NCBI GenBank assembly: GCA_015229005.1
Contig: JADGCL010000003.1
Span: 1-64,000 of the forward strand
Direction of reading: 5' to 3'
Length of the DNA: 64,000 nt
Origin: Magnetococcales bacterium
GTDB taxonomy: Bacteria; Pseudomonadota; Magnetococcia; Magnetococcales; JADGCL01
Under the pieces are notes generated by a model. The model searched no databases. It was not told the origin of the DNA and was given only the letters and a program-made list of their open reading frames with translations. Numbering within the stretch: the stretch's first letter is position 1; each line of letters begins with the position of its first letter. The translations under genes and the position numbers were made by a program. Below, piece by piece: positions 41,353 through 50,700 of this stretch.

Positions 41353-41868
41353 ATGCCGAAAATGCCCTGCACCATCCAACCGATCATCCGTCGCAAGGTG
41401 GCGACGATGGCCCAGGATCGCACCGTCCTGGAGGCCGCCAAGCTCATGATGGAGAGGGGAGAGGGATCGGTGGTGGTCACCCACAAGGACCAGGTGGTGG
41501 GTTTCTTCACCGAGCGCGATCTCGTGACCCGGGTGGTGGTCAAAAACAAGGACCCCCACATCACCACCCTTGGGGAGGTCTGCACCCACGATCTGGTCAA
41601 GATCCAGCCCACCCTGACCTGCCAGGACAGCTATGAATTGATGCGCTCCAACAAGATCCGACACCTCATGGTGTGGGAACAGGAGCGTTTCATCGGCCTG
41701 ATCGCCATGCGCGATCTGGCCGGACTCATGGGTCAGAAGGAGAGTACCCGGGAGCGGATGGTCAACGCCTTCACCGCGCTCTTCATCCTGCTCATCGTCG
41801 GCGTCATCGGCTTTCTGGTCTACCTGATCCCGAGCATGCTGGCCGTGGCCAACCGCCTCAACCCCTGA
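41353..41868 (+). CDS. CBS-pair protein with single C-terminal TM helix (alternative start 41326)
   Basis: Two CBS motifs (GSVVVTHKDQVVGFFTERDLV; IRHLMVWEQERFIGLIAMRDL) then TALFILLIVGVIGFLVYLI. Confidence 0.82.
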   Translation: MPKMPCTIQPIIRRKVATMAQDRTVLEAAKLMMERGEGSVVVTHKDQVVGFFTERDLVTRVVVKNKDPHITTLGEVCTHDLVKIQPTLTCQDSYELMRSNKIRHLMVWEQERFIGLIAMRDLAGLMGQKESTRERMVNAFTALFILLIVGVIGFLVYLIPSMLAVANRLNP

Positions 41869-41908
41869 ACCCCGTCGGAAGAACGAGCCCCGGCCCCCTG
41901 CTCCCTCC

Positions 41909-42232
41909 CTATTCCGGTGGTAATCCGGGGGTTCGAAGGGCCATCTGGTCGCGGAGGAAGCGCACGTTCTGTTCGGTCGCCTCCATCAAGCTGCCCTCCG
42001 GAGGAAAAAGCGGGGGCGGGAGACGGCCCGGGGAAACGGCGGGGACGGTCGCAGTCGGCGGAGCGCACTCCGCCCGCAGCGCCGCGCACCCTTTGACCAG
42101 AGCCGCCCGCATGACGGTCGCCCGATCGATGGCCGTGACCAGGCGCAGGGAGGAGTGTTCCCCCAGGAGCGGAACAAGGGCATCGATCTCGGCAAGCAGG
42201 GCCTCGGGCAAACGAACGGTGATCGATTTCAT
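41909..42232 (-). CDS. Ribbon-helix-helix (CopG-like) protein
   Basis: MKSITVRLPEALLAEIDALV... Confidence 0.6.
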   Translation of the reverse strand: MKSITVRLPEALLAEIDALVPLLGEHSSLRLVTAIDRATVMRAALVKGCAALRAECAPPTATVPAVSPGRLPPPLFPPEGSLMEATEQNVRFLRDQMALRTPGLPPE

Positions 42233-42369
42233 CGGGCGCACACCCCCCGGGGGCACTCGGAGAACGGAAAGTTCCGGAAGATTGTCTTGACGCGACGGTC
42301 GGCGTCAAGTACCTAATGTCGGCCCTTCGGTCGCGGCTCCGGTGCCACCGACCCTTGTGCGAAAACACC

Positions 42370-42560
42370 TCCGACCTCGGGGGGAGGAAAAACCTCGGAG
42401 AAAGAAAAGCCTCGGGGGGAAGAAAAACCTCGGGAAAATTGGGACCTTCGGGGAAAGAGAAGCCTCGGGAAAAAGGGAAACCTCGGGGAAAGGGGGATAC
42501 CTCGGGGAAAGGGGGATACCTCGGGGAAAGGGGGAAACCTCGGGAAAAGTGGCAAACCAT
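42370..42560. repeat. Degenerate 18-19-bp tandem repeat array (core cctcggggaaaggggga)
   Basis: cct of successive units at 42481, 42500, 42519 (period 19), degenerate copies on either side. Confidence 0.9.
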
Positions 42561-42650
42561 GGGGAAGGAAATCCCGCAGGAACAGCCCCCCCCATGAAAT
42601 CCCCGGTTCCAATGCTCTTGAGTTCCTTTAACAAAGGCAAGGAGTGCGCC

Positions 42651-43829
42651 ATGAAGGAAGCGGTTTCCCTGTTCGGGGTCAACATGCCCACCCGGGTGAC
42701 CTTCGGCGCCGGGTGCCGCCGCGAACTCCCGGCGGCGTTGCGGCAATCGGGTTGGAAAAAGGTGGGGGTGGTCCTGGATCAGGGACTGAAGGATCAGCCC
42801 CTGGTGCTGGAGTGGCTCGAACTCCTCAAAGGCTCCTGCGACCGCCTGACCCTGGCCCTCTGCACCACCCCCGAACCGACCTATCTCGGCCTCGAGGCGA
42901 TGCGGGTTCACTTCGCCGGCGCGGAGGCCCCGGAGGTGATCCTGGGGGTCGGCGGCGGCAGCGCCCTCGACATGGCCAAGGCGATGGCGGTCCTGGTCCA
43001 TAACCGGGAACCGGCCCTCCACTATCGCGGCTTCGACCGGATGACCGAGCCGGTGTTGCCGGTGATCGCCCTGCCGACCACCGCCGGGACCGGCAGCGAG
43101 GTGACCCCGAATGCCTCCTTCATCGATTCCGAGGCCAGGCGCAAGCTGGGGATCAACGGCGAGGCGGTCCGCCCGAAGATGGCCTTCCTCGACCCGGAGC
43201 TGACCCTCTCCTGCCCGCGGGGGGCAACCCTGTCGGCGGCCCTGGACAGCCTGGTCCATGCCACCGAGGCAGTGGTCGCAAAGAAGGGCAACCCCTGGGC
43301 GGAAGTGCTGGCGGTGGCCGGTTTTTCGCGGGTATTCCGGGCACTCCCCGGGGTCCTGGCCAACCCCGGGGATATTGAAAGTCGCGCCCAGGTCATGGCC
43401 GGCGCCTTCTTCTCCGGCGTCGCGCTGATGCACTCGGGGACCGGACCGGCGGCGGCGATGTCCTATCCCCTGGGGGTTCACCACGGGGTCCCGCACGGGA
43501 TCGGCGGCGCGATCTTCCTGCCCCACGTCATGCTGCACAACGCCGCCGCCGGCTTCGGCGGCTACGAGCCGTTGGCCCGGGGGGTGGTGGATCCGCACCG
43601 GATCTCCGGGGGCGCCGACTGGGGCCTGCGCCTGGGCGAGACCCTCCTCGAATGCTGGCGGCAATGGGGAGTCCCCGGCAACCTCACCGAGTTGGGAGTG
43701 AGCGGCACGGCGGTGGAGAGGTTCGTCAAGGATACCCTGGAGTTGGGGGGAGCCCTGGAACAGAACCCCACCCCCTTCGGCGAAACCGAGATCCGGGCCA
43801 CCCTGCGACGGCTGCGGGTGGAGGCCTGA
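42651..43829 (+). CDS. Iron-containing alcohol dehydrogenase
   Basis: GVGGGSALDMAKAMAVL, PTTAGTGSEVTPNA, HGVPHGIGGAIFLPHVM. Confidence 0.9.
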   Translation: MKEAVSLFGVNMPTRVTFGAGCRRELPAALRQSGWKKVGVVLDQGLKDQPLVLEWLELLKGSCDRLTLALCTTPEPTYLGLEAMRVHFAGAEAPEVILGVGGGSALDMAKAMAVLVHNREPALHYRGFDRMTEPVLPVIALPTTAGTGSEVTPNASFIDSEARRKLGINGEAVRPKMAFLDPELTLSCPRGATLSAALDSLVHATEAVVAKKGNPWAEVLAVAGFSRVFRALPGVLANPGDIESRAQVMAGAFFSGVALMHSGTGPAAAMSYPLGVHHGVPHGIGGAIFLPHVMLHNAAAGFGGYEPLARGVVDPHRISGGADWGLRLGETLLECWRQWGVPGNLTELGVSGTAVERFVKDTLELGGALEQNPTPFGETEIRATLRRLRVEA

Positions 43830-43855
43830 GCGATTTTATTTTTCGTGTCAATGTA

Positions 43856-43996
43856 GGGCCTGTTCACAATTGAGTTCCGGAGGCCTTCAGGCAAGGCGTG
43901 GGGCCTCGAGCAGCGCAGCATACACGCAGTATGTGAGCAGCGGAGAGGCCCCACAACGCCGCATCAAGGTCTCCGGGGCCAATTGTGAACAGGCCC
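43856..43996. mobile_element. MITE-like 141-bp near-palindrome with 16-bp perfect terminal inverted repeats
   Basis: gggcctgttcacaatt (43856-43871) / aattgtgaacaggccc (43981-43996); internal arms ggcgtggggcctc / gaggccccacaacgcc. Confidence 0.65.
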
Positions 43997-44020
43997 TGGC
44001 GGATGAAAGGTGGTGGAAAC

Positions 44021-45193
44021 ATGGGATATCAGATCCATTTCAGCGGTCGGGCCCACGCCTATACAGAGGCCGAAATCGAGACCGTGGTCACAGCCATGCG
44101 CGAGGCCGAACCCCTGACCCAGGGGCGTTTCCTCCAGGCCTTCGAAGCCCGCTTCCGGGAGTACGCCGGCGTCCCCCACGCCTTCGCGGTCTGCAACGCG
44201 ACGGCGGCCCTGGAGATGGCGGCCCAACTCTGCCGCTTCCACCCCGGGGACGAGGTCATCATCCCCTCCCACACCTTCACCGCCACCGCCTATCCCTTCG
44301 TGAAGAAGGGGGCCAAGGTCGTCTGGGCCGACATCGACCCGGAGACACGGGTGGTCACCGCCGAGACGATCGGTCGCTGTCTCTCCCCCCGGACCCGGGC
44401 CATCGTCGTCGTTCACCTCTACGGCTACGCCGCCGACATGCCGGCGATCATGGCCCTGGCCCGCGAACGGGGAGTCCTGGTGGTGGAAGATGCCGCCCAA
44501 TCCCTCGGCGCCCGGGTCGGCGGTCGGATGAGCGGCGCCTTCGGCGATTTCGGGGTCTATTCGTTCCACTCCCACAAAAATGTCACCACCCTCGGCGAGG
44601 GGGGGATGCTGACGCTCCACGACCCCCGGATGGCCAAACTGGTGCCAATGCTCCGCCACAACGGCCACTGCGCCTTCGACTTCCCCCGCGACGATTATTG
44701 GATCCCGGCCATGGGCAACGTCGATCTGCCCGAGTGGGAAGGGGAACGGCTCTGGCCGAATAATTATTGCCTCGGCGAGATCGAATGCGCCCTCGGGGCC
44801 AAACTCCTGGAGCGGGTGGAGGCCATCAACGCCGAAAAACGCGCCAGGGCCATGGCCTTCATCGACGGCCTCAGCGACTTCCCCGAACTCCGCTTCCACC
44901 GGGTCGATTCGGATCGTCACTCCTACCACCTCCTCGCCGCCGAGATGACCAACGGTCGACGCAATGACTTCATCCGCCGCATGTCACGGGAGAAGGAGAT
45001 CCAGTGCGTGGTGCAATATTATCCGCTGAACCGCTACGATTTCTATCGGAAGGCCGGCTTCGGCGAAGCCAATTGCCCCCAGGCGGATCGCTTCTTCGAC
45101 AACATGGTCTCCTTCCCCTTCCACCACTGGCTGACGGAGGCCCAACTGGAGACGATGATGCAGGCAACCCGTGACCTCCTGCGGGGACTCTGA
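44021..45193 (+). CDS. DegT/DnrJ/EryC1/StrS-type sugar aminotransferase
   Basis: VCNATAALEMAAQLC...DEVIIPSHTFTATA...VVEDAAQSLGA...FSFHSHKN-like PLP motif. Confidence 0.92.
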   Translation: MGYQIHFSGRAHAYTEAEIETVVTAMREAEPLTQGRFLQAFEARFREYAGVPHAFAVCNATAALEMAAQLCRFHPGDEVIIPSHTFTATAYPFVKKGAKVVWADIDPETRVVTAETIGRCLSPRTRAIVVVHLYGYAADMPAIMALARERGVLVVEDAAQSLGARVGGRMSGAFGDFGVYSFHSHKNVTTLGEGGMLTLHDPRMAKLVPMLRHNGHCAFDFPRDDYWIPAMGNVDLPEWEGERLWPNNYCLGEIECALGAKLLERVEAINAEKRARAMAFIDGLSDFPELRFHRVDSDRHSYHLLAAEMTNGRRNDFIRRMSREKEIQCVVQYYPLNRYDFYRKAGFGEANCPQADRFFDNMVSFPFHHWLTEAQLETMMQATRDLLRGL

Positions 45194-45235
45194 CCCCGGA
45201 GCGGTCGCCCGGAACGGCGCAAGAGAACCTCGACG

Positions 45236-46900
45236 ATGATCGACAAGGGGATCCTCTTCCTCGTGCCGGCGCTGGATTCGTCCCGGCTCCTGCCACGCAA
45301 GCTGGTCCGCAATCTCCAGGGAAAGCCGCTGATCTTTCATCTCCTGGACAGGATCGCCTCCTGGTGCCCCGAGGCAAGCATCCTGGTGATCACCGCCGAC
45401 GAAGAGGTGGCCATGCTCGCCGGGCGTCGTCCCGGGGTCAGCATCTCCCATCCCGACAGCTCCTGGTCCCGGGAAACAGGGGAAACAGGGGAAACAGGGG
45501 AAACAGGGGAGGCGCATCTCTACGCCCGGCTCCTCGACCGCTGGGAGGCCGAACAAAGGAGAAGCGGTGATCCCCTCTTCATCATCCGCCCGGCGGTCCC
45601 CCTCCTCCACGACGACGACCTCACCCGGGCGTTGACCCTCCTCACCCCAGAGGTCGACAGCGTCGTCAGCGCCCGCGAGGCGATGCGCGAGTGGAATCTC
45701 CAGGGCGGGGTCTTCGCCTCGGATTTCGGTGCGGAGGGCAACGACGACGGCGTCCCGGAGGCAATCGACCTCTTCGTCCTATGCCGACGCCGGGTCCTCG
45801 AATCGGGACATCTCCATGGCCCCCGGGTGCAACTCTGTCCGATTTCCGCCGATCGCGCCATCCACATCCGCGACCGCCACGACTGGTGGGTGTGCGAAAA
45901 ACTCCTGGAAAGGCGCAGGGTCCTCTTCGTGGTGGCCGGCGACCCCGTCATCGGCATGGGACACGTCTACCGGACGATGATGCTGGCCCACGAGCTGATG
46001 GAGGCCGATATCGCCTTCCTCTGCACCGCCGCGAGCGAACTGGCGGTCGAACACATCACCCACCATTATTTTCACTCGATCCGCCAAGACCCGGACGAAT
46101 CGCTCGCAGAAGCGGTCATCCGCGAACGACCGGACCTGGTGATCAACGATATTCTGGACACGCCGCTCGCCTATGTCCAAACATTGCAGGCGGCAGGAAT
46201 CCGGGTCATCAATTTCGAGGATGAGGGACCCGGGGCGGAGGTTGCGGACCTGGTGGTCAATGCGGTGTTGGACGACGCCGGGGGGCCGCCCCACATCCTC
46301 TGGGGGGCCGATTATTTCTGTCTGCGCACCGAGTTCATCCACGCCCACCCGCGGCCTTTCCAGGAAAAGGTGTCGGGGGTATTGATCACCTTCGGCGGGG
46401 TCGACCCGACCGATCTCACCCGGCGCGTGGTGCGCCTGCTTGGCCCGCTGGCCCGGGCGGAAGGGGTGACCCTCTACGTCCTTCCCGGACCAGGGTACCG
46501 ACAGAAACCGGCCCTGGATGCCCTGGTCGCGGAGTTGGGACTCGACAATGTCGTCGTCAACCAGGGGACCAGGCGGATCTCCGACTATATGGCCCTCGCC
46601 GATTTCGCCCTCTGCTCGCCCGGACGGACGCTCTACGAACTGGCCCACATGCGGGTTCCCTCGGTGGTCCTCGCCCACAACGAGCGGGAGGCCAGACGGA
46701 GTTTCGGCAAGGAGGCCCGGGGCTTCATCAATGTGGGACTGGGCGAGGCAGCCGCCGACCAGCGACTGGTGGAGCTTTTCGAGTCGTTGCTTCACGACGG
46801 CGCCTTTCGCCGTGAATTGCGCCGACGCATGGAGGCGATCCACCTGACCGGCGGACTCGAACGGGTGATGGAGCGGATTCGCCGGGTACTCAACTCCTGA
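45236..46900 (+). CDS. Cytidylyltransferase-like N-domain fused to PseG-like nucleotide-sugar hydrolase/GT-B domain
   Basis: N-term GILFLVPALDSSRLLPRKLVRNLQGKPLIFHLLD; C-term FVVAGDPVIGMGHVYRTMMLAHEL...GVLITFGGVDPTDLT...ADFALCSPGRTLYEL. Confidence 0.78.
   Translation: MIDKGILFLVPALDSSRLLPRKLVRNLQGKPLIFHLLDRIASWCPEASILVITADEEVAMLAGRRPGVSISHPDSSWSRETGETGETGETGEAHLYARLLDRWEAEQRRSGDPLFIIRPAVPLLHDDDLTRALTLLTPEVDSVVSAREAMREWNLQGGVFASDFGAEGNDDGVPEAIDLFVLCRRRVLESGHLHGPRVQLCPISADRAIHIRDRHDWWVCEKLLERRRVLFVVAGDPVIGMGHVYRTMMLAHELMEADIAFLCTAASELAVEHITHHYFHSIRQDPDESLAEAVIRERPDLVINDILDTPLAYVQTLQAAGIRVINFEDEGPGAEVADLVVNAVLDDAGGPPHILWGADYFCLRTEFIHAHPRPFQEKVSGVLITFGGVDPTDLTRRVVRLLGPLARAEGVTLYVLPGPGYRQKPALDALVAELGLDNVVVNQGTRRISDYMALADFALCSPGRTLYELAHMRVPSVVLAHNEREARRSFGKEARGFINVGLGEAAADQRLVELFESLLHDGAFRRELRRRMEAIHLTGGLERVMERIRRVLNS
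45472..45507. repeat. 9-bp in-frame coding repeat (ggaaacagg) x4, encodes ETG
   Basis: Read directly; peptide ETGETGETGETGE. Confidence 0.95.
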
Positions 46901-46947
46901 AACCACCATCCCTCATCGCCGGTGACGCACTCAATCGGGGAACGACC

Positions 46948-47754
46948 GTGGACTATCTTCGTGACGACCTCCGCCGCACCGTGGTCCGCCTCGCCGCCAA
47001 CGAACGGTGGTACGAACAGCGCTGGCTGGGGACGACGATCTGGCAATTGCCCGAGGATCTCCTCCGCCTCCAGGAGATCCTCTGCGAGGTCCGCCCACGC
47101 TGGGTCATCGAAACCGGGACCAAGTTCGGCGGCTCGGCCATCTTCTTTGCCTCCCTCCTCGCCCTGTTGGGAGAGGAGGGAGGCGGCGTCATCAGCATCG
47201 ACTGCCACCACACCGATCAGGCCCGGGAGGTCTTCGCCCGCCATCCCCTCGCCCATCGCGTTCGCGCCGTTCTCGAGGGGGACGCCGCCGACCCGGCCAT
47301 CGCCGCCAGGGCCGGGGAGTGCCTGGGAACCGACCCGGGCAGAGTCCTGGTCTTCCTCGATGACGACCACAACCGCGACCATGTCGCCGCCGAACTCCGC
47401 CTCTACGCCCCCCTGGTCTCGCTGGGGAGTTACCTCATCGTCGCCGATACCGTCTTCGCCGAGCTGGCCGGGACCCCGGTGGTCACCGACAACCCCCGCT
47501 ATCCCGATCCGCTCCACTCCAACCCCCGGGTGGCGGTCGAGGCCTTTCTCGCCGCCCGCGATGACTTCGCCCGCGACGACCGTTTCCATTACCGGGGGAT
47601 CGGCAATTTCCCCGACGGCTTCCTCCGGCGGATCGCGCCCGAACCCGCCCGCTCCCAACCGACGGGGAGGAACAAACGTCTCTCCTCTGCGAAGAAGCCG
47701 GGAACATCCCTCCTGTCTCTACCGACGGCAGTGACCGGCCCGTCCTTCCGATGA
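46948..47754 (+). CDS. CmcI-like (cephalosporin hydroxylase/rhamnosyl O-methyltransferase) SAM-dependent enzyme
   Basis: WVIETGTKFGGSAIFFASLL...VLVFLDDDHNRDHV...YLIVADTVF; GTG start. Confidence 0.8.
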   Translation: MDYLRDDLRRTVVRLAANERWYEQRWLGTTIWQLPEDLLRLQEILCEVRPRWVIETGTKFGGSAIFFASLLALLGEEGGGVISIDCHHTDQAREVFARHPLAHRVRAVLEGDAADPAIAARAGECLGTDPGRVLVFLDDDHNRDHVAAELRLYAPLVSLGSYLIVADTVFAELAGTPVVTDNPRYPDPLHSNPRVAVEAFLAARDDFARDDRFHYRGIGNFPDGFLRRIAPEPARSQPTGRNKRLSSAKKPGTSLLSLPTAVTGPSFR

Positions 47755-50700
47755 AGGGCCACCGCAAGGGACAGGCCGGCAGGGCCGGTCGCGACAGCAA
47801 GGGCAAACGTGGCATTCCGACCCTGCTGACGGCGGCAGTCGCCCGGCAGCAGGGGGGCGACTTCGCCGGCGCCGCCGATCTCTGCCGCCAGGCGCTCGCC
47901 CTCGATCCCAGCCACGCCGACGGCCACCACCTCCTGGGGCTCGCCCTCTTCCAGGGCGGCGACCTCCGCGAGGCACGGCAACACCTGCAGCAGTCGGTTG
48001 CCCTGGCGCCGGAGAGGGGCGATCTTTCCTTCAATCTCGCCATCGTCCACAAGGCCGCCGGCGACCCGGAGGCCGCCGCGGCGGCCTATCGGCAATGCCT
48101 GAGCCGTGACCCCGGCCACGTCGGCGCCCACAACAACCTCGGCAACCTCCTCCGCCAGGCGGGCGATTGGAACGGCGCCAGCCGGTGTTACGAGGCGGCC
48201 CTCCGCCTCCGTCCGGATGACCCCGAGGCCCTGAACAACCGCGGCGTCGTCCACAAGGCCATGGGCGAGATCGCCGCCGCCAAGCGGCTCTTCGAGCGGG
48301 TCCTCACCCTGGCCCCCGACCACGACGAGGCCCGCAACAATCTCTGCAATCTCCTCATCCCCCGGGGCGGGCAACGGCAGGCCATCGCCTGGATGCAGTC
48401 ACTCCTCCGGCGTCGCCCGCAGGAGCCGGTCTTCCTCGAAACCTACGGCAATGCCCTGCGCCACGCCGCCGATCCGGACGGCGCCATCGCCGCCTTCACC
48501 GCAGCCCTCGCCCTCGATCCGAACCGAGCCGAGAGTCATTTCGGGCTGGGGTGTCTCCACCAGGAACTGGGACAGCCGACTCCGGCCCTGCACCACTGCC
48601 GGCAGGCCGTCGCCCTGGCCCCGGGGATGGCCGAGGCCCACTTCGCCCTGGGCCTCACCCTCCTCGATCTGGGTCGAAGCCTCGAAGCCATCGCCGCCCT
48701 GCGCACCGCCCTGCGGCTGAACCCCCGCCTCGCCGAGGTCCACTCCGCCCTCCTCTTCCATCTGAGCTATCAGGGAATCACCACCCCCGAGCGGCGCTTC
48801 CAGGAACACCGCCTCTGGGCCAGGATCCATGCCGCTCCCCCCTCCCGCAGCCCCTCCCCTCCCTCCCCCGGCTCGATGGACACCGCCCCCCGGTCACTCC
48901 CCCCGGAGGGAGGCCCCCTCCGGGTCGGCTACCTCTCCCCGGATTTCAGGCAACACGCCGTCGCCTACTTTCTGGAACCGATCCTCACCGCCCACGACCC
49001 GAAACGGCTGACCCTCTTCTGCTACGCCAATGTGGCCGCAGCCGATGCAGTCAGCGAACGGCTGCGGGCCGGCTGCTCCCACTGGCGGGAGATCATCGCC
49101 CTCGACGACGATCAGGCCGAGGCCGTGATCCGCGCCGATCACCTCGATATTCTCGTCGATCTCGCCGGCCATACCCGCGGACACCGCCTGCCCCTCCTCG
49201 CCCGCAAACCGGCCCCGGTCATCGTCACCTATCTGGGCTATTTCGACACCACGGGGGTCGCCGGCATCGACTACTGGCTCTCCGACCGGGTACTGCACCC
49301 ACCGGGGGAACCGGTCTTCGCCAGCGAACGGGTCTGGCGGCTGCCCCGCACCTGGGTCTGCTACCAACCCGCCGCCCAGGCCCCGGAACCGCTGCCGCCC
49401 ACCGCCGGAGAGGGGGGACCGATCCACTTGGGGAGCTTCAACAACCCCCTCAAGATCACCCCCGCGACCATCGCCCTCTGGAGTCGGGTGATGCGGGAAA
49501 TCCCCCACGCCCATCTCCTCCTCAAGGCCAAACCCTTCGCCGACCCGGGAGTCCGGGACCATTTCCGCACCGCCTTCGCCACCCACGGCATCACCGAAGC
49601 CCGGCTGCGCTTTCTCCACGCCACCGACGACCATGCGACCCACCTCGCGACCTACAACCAGGTCGACCTCGCCCTCGACACCTTTCCCTGCACCGGCGGC
49701 ACCACCACCGCCGATGCCCTGTGGATGGGGACCCCGGTCGTCACCCTCGCAGGCGAGCGGTTCATCGAACGGATGAGCGCGAGTCTCCTCACCGCCGTGG
49801 GCTTGACGGAGCTGATCACCACCAGCCCCGAGGCCTTCGTCGCCCGGGTGGTCGAACTCGCCACGGACCGGCCCCGACTCCGGAAACTCTCCCGGGAGTT
49901 GCGGGGACGGATGGCAGTCTCGGAGCTGACCGATGCCCCCGGGCTCGCCCGGGCCCTGGAGTCAGCCTATGAAGCGATGGCCCAAGGCCGGCCCGTCCTC
50001 CCCGACGACACCCTGCGGTCACCCCCCCGGACGGAACTGCCGCCCCCGCCCTTCTATCCCGACCTGCCGCCGATCTCCCTGGAGTTGACCAATCGCTGCA
50101 ACCTGAAGTGTCCCTATTGCGGCAACCAGGCGATCCGCCGCCCACGGGGCGAGATTGCCTGGGAACTTCTGGAAAAGCTCGTGCAGGAGTGCAGCGAAGA
50201 AGGGCACGATCTCGCCTGGCTCCACGGCTGCGGCGAACCCCTGCTCTATCCACGCCTGGAAGAGGCCGTGGCCCTGGTGAAACGCCACCGGGCAGGGCAG
50301 GCCTCCTTCGCCACCAACGCCACCCTCCTCGACCGCGAGCGCAGCGAACGACTGCTGGAGGCCGGGCTGGACCGGATCTATTTTTCTCTGGATTCTCTCG
50401 ATCCCTCGGTCTACAAACGCACCCGAGGGGCAAGCTTGGCCAAAACCCTGCGGAACATCCACACCTTTCTGGACCTCGCCCCGGACGGCTTCCGAGCGTC
50501 GATCGCGCTCATGAGTTCGCGCCTGCAGGACCTCGACGCCGCCGCAAAGGCCGCCTTCGCCCGCGAGTTCAGTCGTCACGAACGCTTGCAGGTGACCCTC
50601 AATCCGGTCGAGAACACCCTGTTTCCCGAGGCCCCCGGAGATTATCGACGGCAGCGTCCGGTCCATCCCGGTTGCAGCCAGCCAGCCGACTATCTCACCA

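Noticed and set aside
42305-42691. Proline/serine-rich ORFs across the 19-bp array
   Set aside because: Frames are created by the repeats; period 19 is not a multiple of three and no conserved domain is present.
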